Positions 21,501 to 33,016 of a DNA stretch of 64,000 bases are shown here, in pieces. Source of the DNA: Mesostigma viride (Eukaryota; Streptophyta; Mesostigmatophyceae; Mesostigmatales; Mesostigmataceae). The stretch is taken from contig RPFO01000774.1 in NCBI GenBank assembly GCA_009746045.1, forward strand, positions 308,001 through 372,000, given 5' to 3'. Under the pieces are notes generated by a model that searched no databases, had not been told where the DNA came from, and saw only the letters and a list, made by a program, of their open reading frames with translations. Position 1 is the stretch's first letter. Every line of letters begins with the position of its first letter. The position numbers were made by a program, and so were the translations under genes.

Positions 21501-24500
21501 ATGGTAGAGGAGAACTAGGTGGCACAGATATGATGGTAGTGGAGAACTAGGTGGCACAGATATGATGATAGTGGAGAACTAGGTGGCACAGATATGATGA
21601 TAGTGGAGAACTAGGTGGCACAGATATGATGATAGTGGAGAACTAGGTGGCACAGATATGATGATAGTGGAGAACTAGGTGGCACAGATATGATGATAGT
21701 GGAGAACTAGGTGGCACAGATATGATGATAGTGGAGAACTAGGTGGCACAGATATGATGATAGTGGAGAACTAGGTGGCACAGATATGATGATAGTGGAG
21801 AACTAGGGTGCACAGATATGATGGTAGTGGAGAACTAGGTGGCACAGATATGATGATAGTGGAGAACTAGGGTGCACAGATATGATGGTAGTGGAGAACT
21901 AGGGTGCACAGATATGATGATAGTGGAGAACTAGGTGGCACAGATATGATGATAGTGGAGAACTAGGGTGCACAGATATGATGGTAGTGGAGAACTAGGG
22001 TGCACAGATATGATGATAGTGGAGAACTAGGTGGCACAGATATGATGGTAGTGGAGAACTAGGTGACACAGATATGATGGTAGTGGAGAACTAGGTGGCA
22101 CAGATATGATGGTAGTGGAGAACTAGGTGACACAGATATGATGATAGTGGAGAACTAGGTGACACAGATATGATGGTAGTGGAGAACTAGGTGGCACAGA
22201 TATGATGATAGTGGAGAACTAGGTGGCACAGATATGATGATAGTGGAGAACTAGGTGGCACAGATATGATGATAGTGGAGAACTAGGGTGCACAGATATG
22301 ATGATAGTGGAGAACTAGGTGGCACAGATATGATGGTAGAGGAGAACTAGGTGGCACAGATATGATGATAGTGGAGAACTAGGGTGCACAGATATGATGA
22401 TAGTGGAGAACTAGGTGGCACAGATATGATGATAGTGGAGAACTAGGTGGCACAGATATGATGATAGTGGAGAACTAGGGTGCACAGATATGATGATAGT
22501 GGAGAACTAGGTGGCACAGATATGATGATAGTGGAGAACTAGGGTGCACAGATATGATGATAGTGGAGAACTAGGTGGCACAGATATGATGGTAGTGGAG
22601 AACTAGGTGGCACAGATATGATGGTAGTGGAGAACTAGGGTGCACAGATATGATGGTAGTGGAGAACTAGGTGGCACAGATATGATGATAGTGGAGAACT
22701 AGGGTGCACAGATATGATGGTAGTGGAGAACTAGGGTGCACAGATATGATGGTAGTGGAGAACTAGGTGGCACAGATATGATGATAGTGGAGAACTAGGT
22801 GGCACAGATATGATGATAGTGGAGAACTAGGTGGCACAGATATGATGATAGTGGAGAACTAGGTGGCACAGATATGATGGTAGTGGAGAACTAGGGTGCA
22901 CAGATATGATGGTAGTGGAGAACTAGGTGGCACAGATATGATGATAGTGGAGAACTAGGTGGCACAGATATGATGATAGTGGAGAACTAGGTGGCACAGA
23001 TATGATGATAGTGGAGAACTAGGTGGCACAGATATGATGGTAGTGGAGAACTAGGTGGCACAGATATGATGATAGTGGAGAACTAGGTGGCACAGATATG
23101 ATGATAGTGGAGAACTAGGTGGCACAGATATGATGATAGTGGAGAACTAGGGTGCACAGATATGATGATAGTGGAGAACTAGGTGGCACAGATATGATGG
23201 TAGTGGAGAACTAGGTGGCACAGATATGATGATAGTGGAGAACTAGGTGGCACAGATATGATGGTAGTGGAGAACTAGGGTGCACAGATATGATGATAGT
23301 GGAGAACTAGGTGGCACAGATATGATGGTAGTGGAGAACTAGGTGGCACAGATATGATGGTAGTGGAGAACTAGGGTGCACAGATATGATGATAGTGGAG
23401 AACTAGGTGGCACAGATATGATGATAGTGGAGAACTAGGGTGCACAGATATGATGGTAGTGGAGAACTAGGGTGCACAGATATGATGATAGTGGAGAACT
23501 AGGTGGCACAGATATGATGATAGTGGAGAACTAGGTGGCACAGATATGATGGTAGTGGAGAACTAGGTGGCACAGATATGATGATAGTGGAGAACTAGGT
23601 GGCACAGATATGATGGTAGAGGAGAACTAGGTGGCACAGATATGATGATAGTGGAGAACTAGGTGGCACAGATATGATGGTAGAGGAGAACTAGGTGGCA
23701 CAGATATGATGATAGTGGAGAACTAGGTGGCACAGATATGATGATAGTGGAGAACTAGGTGGCACAGATATGATGATAGTGGAGAACTAGGTGACACAGA
23801 TATGATGATAGTGGGTTGCCTCGACCGATCGTTGATGGGCCACAAGCACAGTTCCATTCCATCCGAACCACAACCTGTTTGCGAGTTGTAATGCCAGCAT
23901 CGCATGACCCTATCGCCATCACACGTCATGCCTCTACAGCTTCGTACTCAGGCAACCACTTTTGAAGGCTGTGCCGCCTTGTGTTGTCAAAGAACAAAGG
24001 CGGGATGCATCATTGCGACGATGTCACAATCTGCCCCGCGACCAGGTGTCAGGCGCGTGCAGGCAGAAGAACAAACGGCACAGCGCGGCACCTGCAGGGT
24101 CTAGCAGGAACCAAGCGCTGTTGGCTGCAGCCACCCGACGGGGATGGGCAGATGGTGCCATCTGTCCTATGCGCGGCTGCCTTGGGTCCGCGGTGGCTGC
24201 GGTTCTTTCTGCAACGCGGCCCAAGGCATGGCTGTGAAGCGTAAGATACGTACGGTTCAACGAATAGGGCAGCCGCTCCGCGCCCATTTACCACGGCGCA
24301 TGCTTTGCTCTGATCATCAAAGGCACTGCAACAAAGATGCGGCCACAAGTCACGACATGAGGGGCAGCCTACCCAGCTATGCAGCGGGTGGATGCCACAA
24401 GCAAAACAAATCAAGGTGCGAGGTTATGTGCAGCTGCTGTTTCTTGGCAGGCAGGGCGTGACCCTACATCTGACAGACACCGCAGACATCCTACCCCCAT

Positions 24501-24911
24501 CCTTCCCCTCATTCTTGGCAGGCAGGGCGTGACCCTACATCTGACAGACACCACACACATCCTACCCCCATCCTTCCCCTCATTCTTGGCAGGCAGGGCG
24601 TGACCCTACATCCGACAGACACCGCACACATCCTACCCCCATCCTTCCCCTCATTAACGCAGATACATCCTACCCCTCCTTGCGAGGGGTAGGATATACC
24701 TGTGTGGAGCCTAGCCCACGATGGTTTCCCTGATCGCCGACACACCCACCGCAAAGTCCACCCGCTTGGTTGCGCAAATGTCGAGGATGATGTCGGTCAG
24801 GTGGCTGCACGCGTGGCACGCCAGCACCAGGGTGTCGCCAGGGAGGCGTTCCAGCAGGGTGGGCAGCTCGTCGCGCAGGTCGCCCCAGATGCACTCCAGG
24901 GGGCACCCTTC
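18519..24911 (-). CDS. Methyltransferase-like protein with HACxHLTD...MPCC motif (three exons, partial model)
   Basis: Three phase-0 exons can be joined: 24911-24750, 19278-19165 and 18656-18519. The first ends ACHACSHLTDIILDICATKR plus VDFA, the second begins VMPCCHKDRDGNQ, and the third contains GYTVRWRTIDPAITPHNRIL. H-A-C...T-D...P-C-C followed by an ITP-x-NR block is the pattern of class-I SAM-dependent methyltransferases of the Methyltransf_32/METTL25-related type; the substrate is unknown. Donors are GTGGGT, GTATGT and GTATGA, and acceptors are CCGCAG, GGGCAG and CTCCAG. The join across the long intron restores the motif exactly, which strongly supports it. The N-terminal SAM-binding exons upstream of 24911 and the C-terminus below 18519 were not found with confidence. 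A 4.4-kb minisatellite fills most of intron 1 of this model. Confidence 0.75.
18681..18702. repeat. Poly-G run (poly-C on the coding strand)
   Basis: Twenty-two consecutive G on the plus strand. On the minus strand this is a C22 tract 25 bases upstream of the methyltransferase exon at 18656, where a polypyrimidine tract is expected. Confidence 0.9.
19427..23814. repeat. 32-bp minisatellite, about 137 copies
   Basis: The unit is 32 bp: GTGGAGAACTAGGTGGCACA followed by GATATGATGATA. Array length is about 4,388 bp. Copies vary at few positions: AGGTGGCA / AGGGTGCA / AGGTGACA, GATGATA / GATGGTA and GTGGAG / GAGGAG. The variants recur in blocks, which suggests duplication of multi-unit segments. 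Because 32 is not a multiple of three and each unit holds TAG, the array cannot be coding. It lies wholly within the 5,471-bp intron (19279-24749) of the methyltransferase-like gene. There are no spacers, so it is not a CRISPR array. Confidence 0.97.
23815..24442. other. Intron sequence, nothing recognised
   Basis: Lies inside the long methyltransferase intron. Overlapping frames on both strands are short and have no motif. Confidence 0.4.
24443..24660. repeat. ~73-bp direct repeat, three copies
   Basis: Each copy begins TTCTTGGCAGGCAGGGCGTG and ends CCATCCTTCCCCTCATT. The copies differ at only a few sites (GCAGACATCC / CACACACATCC). The block sits within the methyltransferase intron near its 5' end. 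Confidence 0.9.
24667..24695. repeat. 11-bp perfect inverted repeat
   Basis: ATCCTACCCCT at 24667-24677 and AGGGGTAGGAT at 24685-24695, with a 7-base loop. It could form a hairpin in the intron about 55 bases downstream of the donor at 24749. The left arm resembles the ACATCCTACCCCCATCC words of the adjoining direct repeats. Confidence 0.8.
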
Positions 24912-25882
24912 CTGCGGCCATGGGTGGAGACGGAGAGCCACCACACCGGGCGAGGCAAGGTCAGGCATCTGGGTAGGAAGATGCCACGGCCAGGTGCCTG
25001 CCAGGTAGGTGGTCAGATGGCGTTGCACTTACTCTTGATGGATGTTACAGACGGCCGTTACACGGCCGATGGAACGGCAGGTTGCAGATGACGTTATCGA
25101 CGGCACTCATAGCCAGGGCTCATAGCAAAGGGGGCGCTGGTCAGAATCACCTTCTTCACCGTGTGCTGGCCACATGGAAACGTTTGCTTGTTGGTTGGGA
25201 CAAGCCGGAGCATCGACGCTTGACCGCAACGTGAGGGAGTACGTTGGGTAGCAGCGTGTTGTTGTGGCCAAGGTGGGTGATCACGGGGGGGGGGTCGCGG
25301 GAAAACGTTATCACCCCTGTCCCCTGATGAGACCACACAGGCGCGCCACCTGTCACATCCCCCCATCGTGCCTTCCCGCACGCATGCCTATGGCTAGCGG
25401 GTGAGCCATGGGGCGTCCGGTGAGCCACGGCCCTACTGAGCAGGCATGCAAGTGTGGTTACCGCACAGTGTGGCATGCATGGCATCTGCCCCATCCTGTA
25501 CGCGGTGCAACGCAGCCACTGCTGCCCCTGCCCTCCCCCTCTGCCTCCCCTCCTTACGCAAAAGAGCAAGCTGTTCTTTTATACAACACCCAGTGCTGAT
25601 ACATTCCACGGGCATCCCTCGTTAGGATCGAGACAGCTGGCGCGGGTGGGATGCCAAGGGGAGAAAAAGGGCAAAGGGCTCCCTGCCAATGACCCGACCA
25701 TTGGCTGGACAGGAGAAGAGAGTCACTTTGCCGATAGAATAAGCCAATAGAGTTTGCATGTAAACTCAGGTTCTGAGAAGGAAAGACACTCAAGCTCGAA
25801 GGCACACAGAGGCCCCAAGGCGAGGGCCAAGAAGAGAGGCATGCAAGGAAGCGGCGCACGAGGGCCTAAACTCCAGCAGTAC
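24912..25882. other. No firm gene; possible upstream exons of the methyltransferase gene
   Basis: On the minus strand, KKVILTSAPFAMSPGYECRR ends at about 25094, and an overlapping frame reads AVDNVICNLPFHRP near 25050-25110, with a GTAAGT donor-like site at 25030. These look partly protein-like but cannot be joined in phase to the exon at 24911. Confidence 0.3.
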
Positions 25883-26160
25883 CTCTCCAGGCCGTGGGCT
25901 GAGCCGGCGTTGGGCCGTCCGGGGGGTATGCTCGCTGCCACTGTCGGAATTAGCGCAGGCGTGGCGGGTGGGCGCATCTGTCGTGGGTGGGCAGGATGCT
26001 GCAGTGACGGCGTCACCCGCGCCCGCGTGCGGCGCCCCGCCCGCGGGCATGAAGGGCTGCCATGCATCCCACACATTCCAGAGGGCGAGACGCTTGTCCT
26101 TGTCCAGGACGATGGCACGGGCCGTCTTGCGGAACGCCAGAAATAGCATGGCCAGCAGGC
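25883..26160 (-). CDS. Candidate exon of an unknown minus-strand gene
   Basis: A 278-bp segment is bounded by a good acceptor (pyrimidine-rich, CCCACAG before 26160) and a GTACTG donor after 25883. It reads GLLAMLFLAFRKTARAIVLD, then DKRLALWNVWDAWQPFMPAG, then a low-complexity tail. The first part could be a short membrane helix followed by a basic stretch. It lies between the RING gene and the methyltransferase gene on the same strand, so it may belong to the latter's 5' part. No family recognised. Confidence 0.3.
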
Positions 26161-27061
26161 CTGTGGGTGCGGCACAAAGCCAGGGCAGGGACGCATGACA
26201 GGAGGGCTGAGCGCCTTGCACGTGCGGTGTTGCATGGGACAGATAAGGGACTGAGGCAACATGTGGTTTGGGGGAGGGAGATGCGAGCGCATGCAGTTCA
26301 CTGTTAGACATGCCCTGAACAAATACTGCATAACAAAGTATAACTTTTGTTTACTAACATTAATTTGCCCCTAGCACTCCTCACACTCATGCCTTTGAGG
26401 TGCACACTTAAGCGAGCCTGGCCTATAGACCCCACCCCCCTTAATTCTGGACCCAGTTCGTGCCTGTCTCCTTCTTCTTCTTTCTTTTTTTTCCTTTCAA
26501 GTTCCTCTGCGGGTGATACTCCAAACTAGTCTCGACCTAACAGCATACGCAGCATTTGCGTTCACAGGACATATGGCAGCATAAAGGTCAAAGAGGATTC
26601 TGCAGCCTAGGGTGGCACAGCGGGCAAGTCTTGACGTTGGGGGGCTTCAACCGGGAATGGTTAGAAGATGATTGCGTGTGCTGTGCTTTACCGGGTCGTA
26701 CACTACACACAGACGCTGTACACTACGAATGTATGTTGCTCTTGATCTGCCCTCCAACTACGCTGACGCAGACGTGCCTTGAGCGCCGCACACATCCACG
26801 ACGGTGGAGCGGCGCCCAAAGACGCCCTCCGTCTTCCGGAAAAAGGCGAGCGTCTCGTGTAGCTCTTTGAGAGACGCCCGCGGCCTCGGCGCCTTTCGGT
26901 GCGCCTTAAACATGAGGGTGTGCAGGGGCAGAGACTCCGACCCGCCTGGCTCAGTATCCGTGACGCTATCCCGGAGAAAACCCGTTGCCGGGCTGGTTTC
27001 TTCTTGCTGGCAATTTTCCTCGCTCATTTTCTGATGGTAACCTGAATCCGGCGTGAAAGCC

Positions 27062-27454
27062 TCACGACGGCGCGTGGATGACTCGCTTGCATTCCGAGAA
27101 AGGCTCGTGGCACTGGCGACATTTGCCTGTGGAAACAGAGGAATACGTGTAATGAGGAAACGTTTTGGGGGGATAATAAGCCTGAGTTTGGAGGGAAGAT
27201 AGCCAATTCGATGCGCTTCGAGAGAACTAACTAAGAAAAAAGCAACATGTACGATCATTATTTTGGGTTAATCATGCATTCGACGACAAGGAGGCAACTG
27301 GGCGAACGAATATGGATATACCTCCGGTGGCCATCTTCATCGCGCACTTCTTGCAAAGGATTGCATGGTTGCACGGGGCGCAGGCGTACTCGACGGGATG
27401 CTTCGGATCCTTGCAAACGAGGCAGGTAGCCGACGGCCCTTCCGCATCAGGCAT
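27062..27454 (-). CDS. Small RING-finger protein (two exons)
   Basis: Exon 1 runs 27454-27322 and exon 2 runs 27126-27062, with a 195-bp intron (GTATAT donor, TTCCACAG acceptor). Joining them gives a 65-residue protein whose core is one C3HC4 RING: CLVCKDPKHPVEYACAPCNH, then C-x2-C in LCKKCAMK, then CRQC after the splice. All eight zinc ligands are present only when the intron is removed, which supports the model. RING proteins are usually E3 ubiquitin ligases; at this size it would be little more than the finger, or only the last exons of a longer gene. The start ATG 27454 has an AAC context; a longer N-terminus through another intron is possible. Confidence 0.75.
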
Positions 27455-28561
27455 GTTTGTCTTGCTTACGAATTCTTGCCTAGAATCGCAGTTATGTCCT
27501 TTTAACCTGAGTATGGACGTATCGCAAAGCTCGAAAAATGTCTGTAGTTAGGCAGATGCCGACAGGTTGAAAGGCTTTTTTCCTTCACGAAAAATCAAGC
27601 CTTTCGGGAACGTTGCGCACGTGCTATCGCAACATGGTCACGGACCGTGCATGTGAACTTCGTTGAAATGGGTCACGTGATAACGGGTATGCCATACCAT
27701 CAAAATGCGGCCGTAATCCCGGATTTCATGATCCATAGTAGAAATAGATGTATATAGCATATTGGTGGAACAATGAGAGTTTTTAACTCTGACACGAAAT
27801 CGGTGAGGTACGGCACATGAATGGCGTAAACAAGGTATACGGTAACATCCTGACTGCCACACGTGGCCGTACCGTGCATTACGCCAAGTTGGCTCGCATA
27901 TGAAATTTAACTCGTTCGTCTCCACTGAGACTCAAGAGATGGAAATTCATCCGGAACCAGGACATGGGCCTGGGATTTGAAGAGTCGCAAAACATACCAG
28001 TTCCATGTGTACTGTGCCCAGTTCCATTTGCATAATTGCAGAAACGTTAAAAAACATGGCTTTTGCCAGTAAGTGCGATAAGCATACTGCGTCATGCGCC
28101 TGCGGACTGTTACAGAATTTAGCAAATTGGCAGCGATGCGTTGACCATCGTCGGACATATAAGAAAGAGTGTATGCCTGCAACTGTGACCAATCTGCATA
28201 GCGCTGCACCTTTTTATCAGAGAAGCCTCAGTCCCATGATCTATGCGCTGCTTACAGGGGTGTCGAGGATACTACCTTCCCGGACCTTCCTCAACACCGA
28301 CGACTCACGGGCGGCCTGCCAATGTATTACGTAGCACTTTCCTTCCTAATGAACGGTTCCAGACGCATGGATCGAGTCGACTCACGTTTTAAGAGGCCTG
28401 CCCATAGTGCTCCAAGCCCAGTGGTGTTACTGGACTGCTTGCCGTTGACAATATAGCATGCATTCCAATTAACGCGAGCTGATAGCACTGCACGAAAAGT
28501 GAAAGGCCCGCTACGGCGCATTTTACTTGGTCCGTGAGCTTGCTCCTTTGTCCACGGTAGC
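27455..28561. other. Intergenic region between RING gene and 28.6-kb gene
   Basis: No gene is supported. The two genes point away from each other, so this ~1.1-kb stretch probably holds both promoters. No recognisable promoter box could be assigned. Confidence 0.4.
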
Positions 28562-31124
28562 ATGACCACCGAGGAGACCATACGGACACAGATGGACACG
28601 GTCTTGCCCGAACTAGACAGCATGCGCCTGCTCGATGACAAGCACCCGGGCGGCGGACCTGCCGGTACAGCGCCCGACGGCGGCAGCGGAAAGCCTCCCG
28701 TGACCTTGCCAGCCGCTGAGGACGTTCCTTCCCCTCTGCATCCAGAGTATCGAAACAAACTGTTTGAAAAAACATCGCCCGAAAACAAGGAGGATGTGCT
28801 GGTCGACCTGACGGAACTAGAGCGTGGGATGGGCGCGACGGCAGCTCCACCAATTGCCAGTAAGAGCTTGCGCGTGTCCGCCGAGCTGGCCATGACGGGC
28901 ATCAACGATGCCCCCGCAGACAATGGCCACGTCACCACCCAAGTCAATGATGCGACGATGGCAGCGCTCGAGCGTCACGGGAAACTGCGATCCAGCAAGG
29001 TGGTCCCCACGCTACACTTGCCCCATGACACGCCACCGGGCGCGCAACCACAGGACGGTGTTGGTGCACCCCTCTCGCCCACATCCCCCGGCACCGCGGC
29101 CCTCCTGAGCCGTATCTTTGGCGGCGGGTTGCGCAAGTCGGCTCTGGCTAGTGGCAACAGTAGCATCCTGCAGGGGAGGGCGCCTGCTTCCCCCTCATCT
29201 TCGTTGTCCGCCACGTCCCCCTTGTCCTCCTCCTTGTCCTCAATGGCGCTGTCCTCGTCCGCCTCGTCCCCCGCGGTACCTGCCTCGTCGATCGGCTCGG
29301 TGGGGTCGCCACGGTCGCTCGAGCGCGTGTTTGGCGCGTCCGCAGGCAGCCTGATGGGCACGGTGAACCGCTTGAACAAGTGGCGCAAGACCGCCAAGAA
29401 GCACTCGCGTACCAAGCGCTACGTTGGGACCGACATCCACGAGAAGATGCGTCGATGGTGAGCCGTGCGAAGCGAGCAGGGGGGGTGCGCGCGCATGCGT
29501 GGGAGAGGGGGTGTGCGTGACAAGATGCGACGATGGTGAGCGGTGCGAAGCATATGGGGGGGAGGTGTGAGGGGAGGAACCTTCACTTGAGAATGCTGCA
29601 GTGGGGAGCAAGCCACTCACGCGGGAGGATCCAACGTGTTCAGGGGCGGAGTATTCATGAAATTATGCGGGGGGAGGGGGGGGGACCACAAGCAGGAGCG
29701 CACAAGGTAGGGGGGGGGTAGAGATGAGACGTTGGAGGTGGTGAGTTGCCATGGGTCATGGGCCATACTCGGCCGATGGGGAACGCGCGCTAATTCGTGC
29801 CGTGTTGTGGGCGATGGGTGATAAGCGCGGCTTACAGAAGCTTTCCGATGGTTGGGTACAGGGGGAGATGCTGGCATGATGGAAGATGAGATGCCCGCAA
29901 GAGCATGACAGGGAGAGTCAGGGGAGTATGTGTGGGTGTCGGTGTATTGCAACGCGCTAGCACGGTCCTGTGCAGACTGGGTAGCTTTTATCTCGTGTTC
30001 CCCCTCCCCCCCCCCCAATTAGTCTGTGACTAGAGATTTTTGAAATGCCCACAATTAAGTACGAATGGTGGGCACGTAGTTCACTCCCTTTTGCGCGTGT
30101 TTTCCCCGGCCCATTCTTCCGACCAGGTACCAACGGGCTGTGTTCGGGACCCTGGAGCGTGGCCAGGGGCTGCCGATGACTGCAGCCGCCAAGAAACGTT
30201 TGGATGCGCAGACTGACAGCATAAAGACGGACCTGCCCCCACAGGTAAGGGGGTGGTGGCCTCCGTTTGGGCTTTTGCTGCGATCGGGCTAAATACTTTG
30301 AGTCTGTGCTGATTACGAGTATGCAAGGCACGTGTCATTGCATGATGATGTCCAGCCACCGCTTGCCAAAGCACAACGCAAGGCATGTTTGTTGAGCCTT
30401 CATCACACTATACTATACTATACTATACTGTACTATAAGTAAAACATCTTCGGCCGCTCCCTTCATCAGTGCTCCTTGTATTCATGCGAGGTGTGCCACC
30501 GTGCATCGCTCGGACAGTGCATGTCCTGGGGACGGGGCTTGCTACATATGGGTTGCGTGCGGGGGTGTGGGGCCGGGAGGATCAGGCAACCTGCCCTTGG
30601 CCTCTGCCCGCGCCTGTGCATGCTCAGGTGCTATTCTTGTTGCTACTTGTTTGCATCTTTGTTTGGTCTTACGACGCTTTGTGACAGTCGCGCACTGCCC
30701 AGGCTTTCGGGTGGATGCGTCTGTGGATGTCGCCTCAGGTGGGCTGAGGGGGCGGATGATGGTCAGGGAAGGTTGTTGCTGCTGAGCGTGACCACTGCGG
30801 CATAGTTGCCTGTGGGTTGCTGATTGCGAGCTTGTGACGGTGCTGGCGGCGTGTGCCACGTATCGGCCGCAGATCCACCGGCTTATCCTGATCGAGGCGT
30901 ACCCCATCTGCATGCAAATGGCCAAGATCTATGCCGAGGAGTTGGGGGAGGAACATCCCATCACAATACAGGTGAAACCCCGTCCACCAAGCACCCAGGC
31001 GTGACAGCTTTTGTCTTGGCTGTATGCTATCACTGCTGTGGCTTTTAGTCAATAACATCAGGCAGCATTCAAAGCACTTGCTCTGCACAAGCTCGCACGA
31101 GCTGGCCTTGAGCATGCGAATTAA
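28562..31124 (+). CDS. Unknown protein, four exons (about 404 residues)
   Basis: Exon 1 (28562-29457) encodes about 298 residues: an acidic N-terminus, then a long serine/alanine-rich stretch (about 200-255), then a basic end with NRLNKWRKTAKKHSRTKRYV. Exon 2 (30127-30244) continues YQRAVFGTLERGQGLPMTAA, exon 3 (30831-30971) reads VTVLAACATYRPQIHRLILI and PICMQMAKIYAEELGEE, and exon 4 begins at 31062 (AAFKALALHKLARAGLEHAN, stop 31122-31124). Junction phases agree: the W codon is split TG|G across intron 1, and the other two introns are phase 0. A second acceptor four bases on (exon from 31066) would give a different 30-residue end stopping at 31158. The exon 3 acceptor (GCGAG) has a poor pyrimidine tract. 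No domain recognised; the helical C-terminal part might be repeat-like. Confidence 0.5.
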
Positions 31125-31287
31125 GGACGTGGGCCGGTGCATCAACATCGTGTTATGAAAGCCGATGAGGGAGAGACATGACAGCAGGCTCGAACGTCCA
31201 TGGTTGGGATTCTTCCATTTTTCTGGCCTGCGTTGGTTGTCTCTGTGATATTTGTGGGCCTGTTACCGTGGGCAGTTGTCTGTTAGT

Positions 31288-31625
31288 GTGAATATTATGT
31301 CCTTATGAGCCCGGCTCTATATATGCATGGGACCTCCATATTACTGATAATATGTCCTTATGAGCCCGGCTCTATATATGCATGGGACCTCCATATTACT
31401 AGTAATATGTCCTTATGAGCCCGGCTCTATATATGCATGGGACCTCCATATTACTAATAATATGTCCTTATGAGCCCGGCTCTATATATGCATGGGACCT
31501 CCATACTACTAATAATATGTCCTTATGAGCCCGGCTCTATATATGCATGGGACCTCCATCTTACTAATAATATGTCCTTATGAGCCCGGCTCTATATATA
31601 TGCATGGGACCTCCATATTACTGCA
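31288..31625. repeat. ~55-bp tandem repeat, six copies
   Basis: The unit starts ATGTCCTTATGAGCCCGGCT and continues through TATATATGCATGGGACCTCC to a short variable linker (TATTACTGATAAT, TATTACTAGTAAT and similar). The linker varies most between copies, and the last copy has an extra TA dinucleotide. Confidence 0.9.
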
Positions 31626-33016
31626 CATGCACAGCGCGGAGACAGCTGCAACCCTATTGACTTTGTTTTCCCCCCATTCATGTCTCGCCGTCCCTGTTGC
31701 CCATGGAAATGCAGTCTCGTGAGTCGGTGGAGAACATGGCAGCCATGGTTTTCCAGCACTCGAAGCCAGACCATGACAATCTGACAAGTAATCTGCATGC
31801 GTGAGTTAAGGGGACGGGACATGCGCGAATTTTTTGGCGCCGAAAAATTCGCGGCACCGTCCGAGGTACCGTCCGTACCGTGAAAAGTGGGTGCACGGTG
31901 CGCGCACCCCTAGCGGAGCTGGCCATGGCGACTGCGTTCAGGCGAAACTACCACAATAGGGCAAGCGAAATGCAAAAATTTACTCGAATCTTAAAGGCGA
32001 TGAGTTTTTTGTGTTGGGATGTGGCGGAAATTAGGTGGCTTACAATATCGCTGTTGTTTTTTTATGCCAATGGAAGGGGGTAATCTGAAATTTTTTGTCG
32101 CGCGGAATGAAATAGAATTCATGATAGCGGCAGTAAAATCGCGGTCCCTCGCCCAGGCGCGCAACAGCAGCCGTTCTTACATGGACAGGTCAGACACGCC
32201 CTGCGCAGGTCTGAACAATTACTTGCCGATAGTGGCCGAAAATCTGGCAAAAAGCACCCGCTCGGTTTAATTAGAATTCGATGCAACCGATGTTAATGCC
32301 TGCATCACGGTCAGAACAAACCCCAGGGCAAGGTACAGATTTGTCGCAAATGTCATCTGCTATCAACTGGTGCATTCTTCTATGAGCTCATTGTTTGAAG
32401 TTTTTTGCGTTCTTTTTGGGCAGTTTCCGCCAGCTAGCTCGCCGTTGCTTGCCGGCGTTGTGTTGTCGAATACCTGGCAGCTTTAGATTGTTTTCGTTGA
32501 TGTCGTGGTCCGACAGGGCCGCTTCATTCGCAGCCTATAGCTTCTCGGGAAGGTTTAAGGCATTTCATAAAACGTGTTCTGGCAAGGTTGTTATGCGTAT
32601 GGACGCTTGTTGTTGTGTGAGAGTGACGCACCCTCTCTTCGCAGCGGCATCACAGCGCCGATGCGCTGAAGGGCCGCCAATGGTTTCTTTGCATTCTACC
32701 GTGCAGGGATGGAAGTGTTATAGTGATGATGATGTTGGAAATATTGCAAATTTGTGTGACTGCATGTAGATAGCTGCCACCATTGGTTGTTTGAGCTTTC
32801 CTTTGTTATGATGATGTGACAAGACTACAATGTGCTGAGCCAACCATGTTTGACATGCATGACTGCATGCAAGCTATATATGTTAAAAATATAATTACTT
32901 ACAGCAGAGTGAAATCACTCAAACCAAAGCAAACGCCCAGCTATAAACCTATATACAGAGCCATGTCAAAGCTCTATACTACGATAAGACCAATGGAAAC
33001 GCCTAACGGGAGGAAC
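31626..33016. other. No supportable gene; one strong palindrome
   Basis: 31825-31852 is a 28-bp near-perfect palindrome: GCGAATTTTT at the left, a central GGCGCC, and AAAAATTCGC at the right, with one mismatched pair. CCGTCCGTACCG-type words follow; similar words occur near 47470. It might be the end of a small DNA transposon, but no matching partner end was found. Open frames here are short. Confidence 0.45.

Noticed and set aside
19427-23814. CRISPR-like regular array
   Set aside because: Repeats are directly abutting with no unique spacers, there are no cas genes, and the DNA is eukaryotic; it is a minisatellite.
25040-25115. NLPF segment as a methyltransferase catalytic motif
   Set aside because: Frame closes within a few codons (CNGRL stop) and cannot be joined to the downstream exon.
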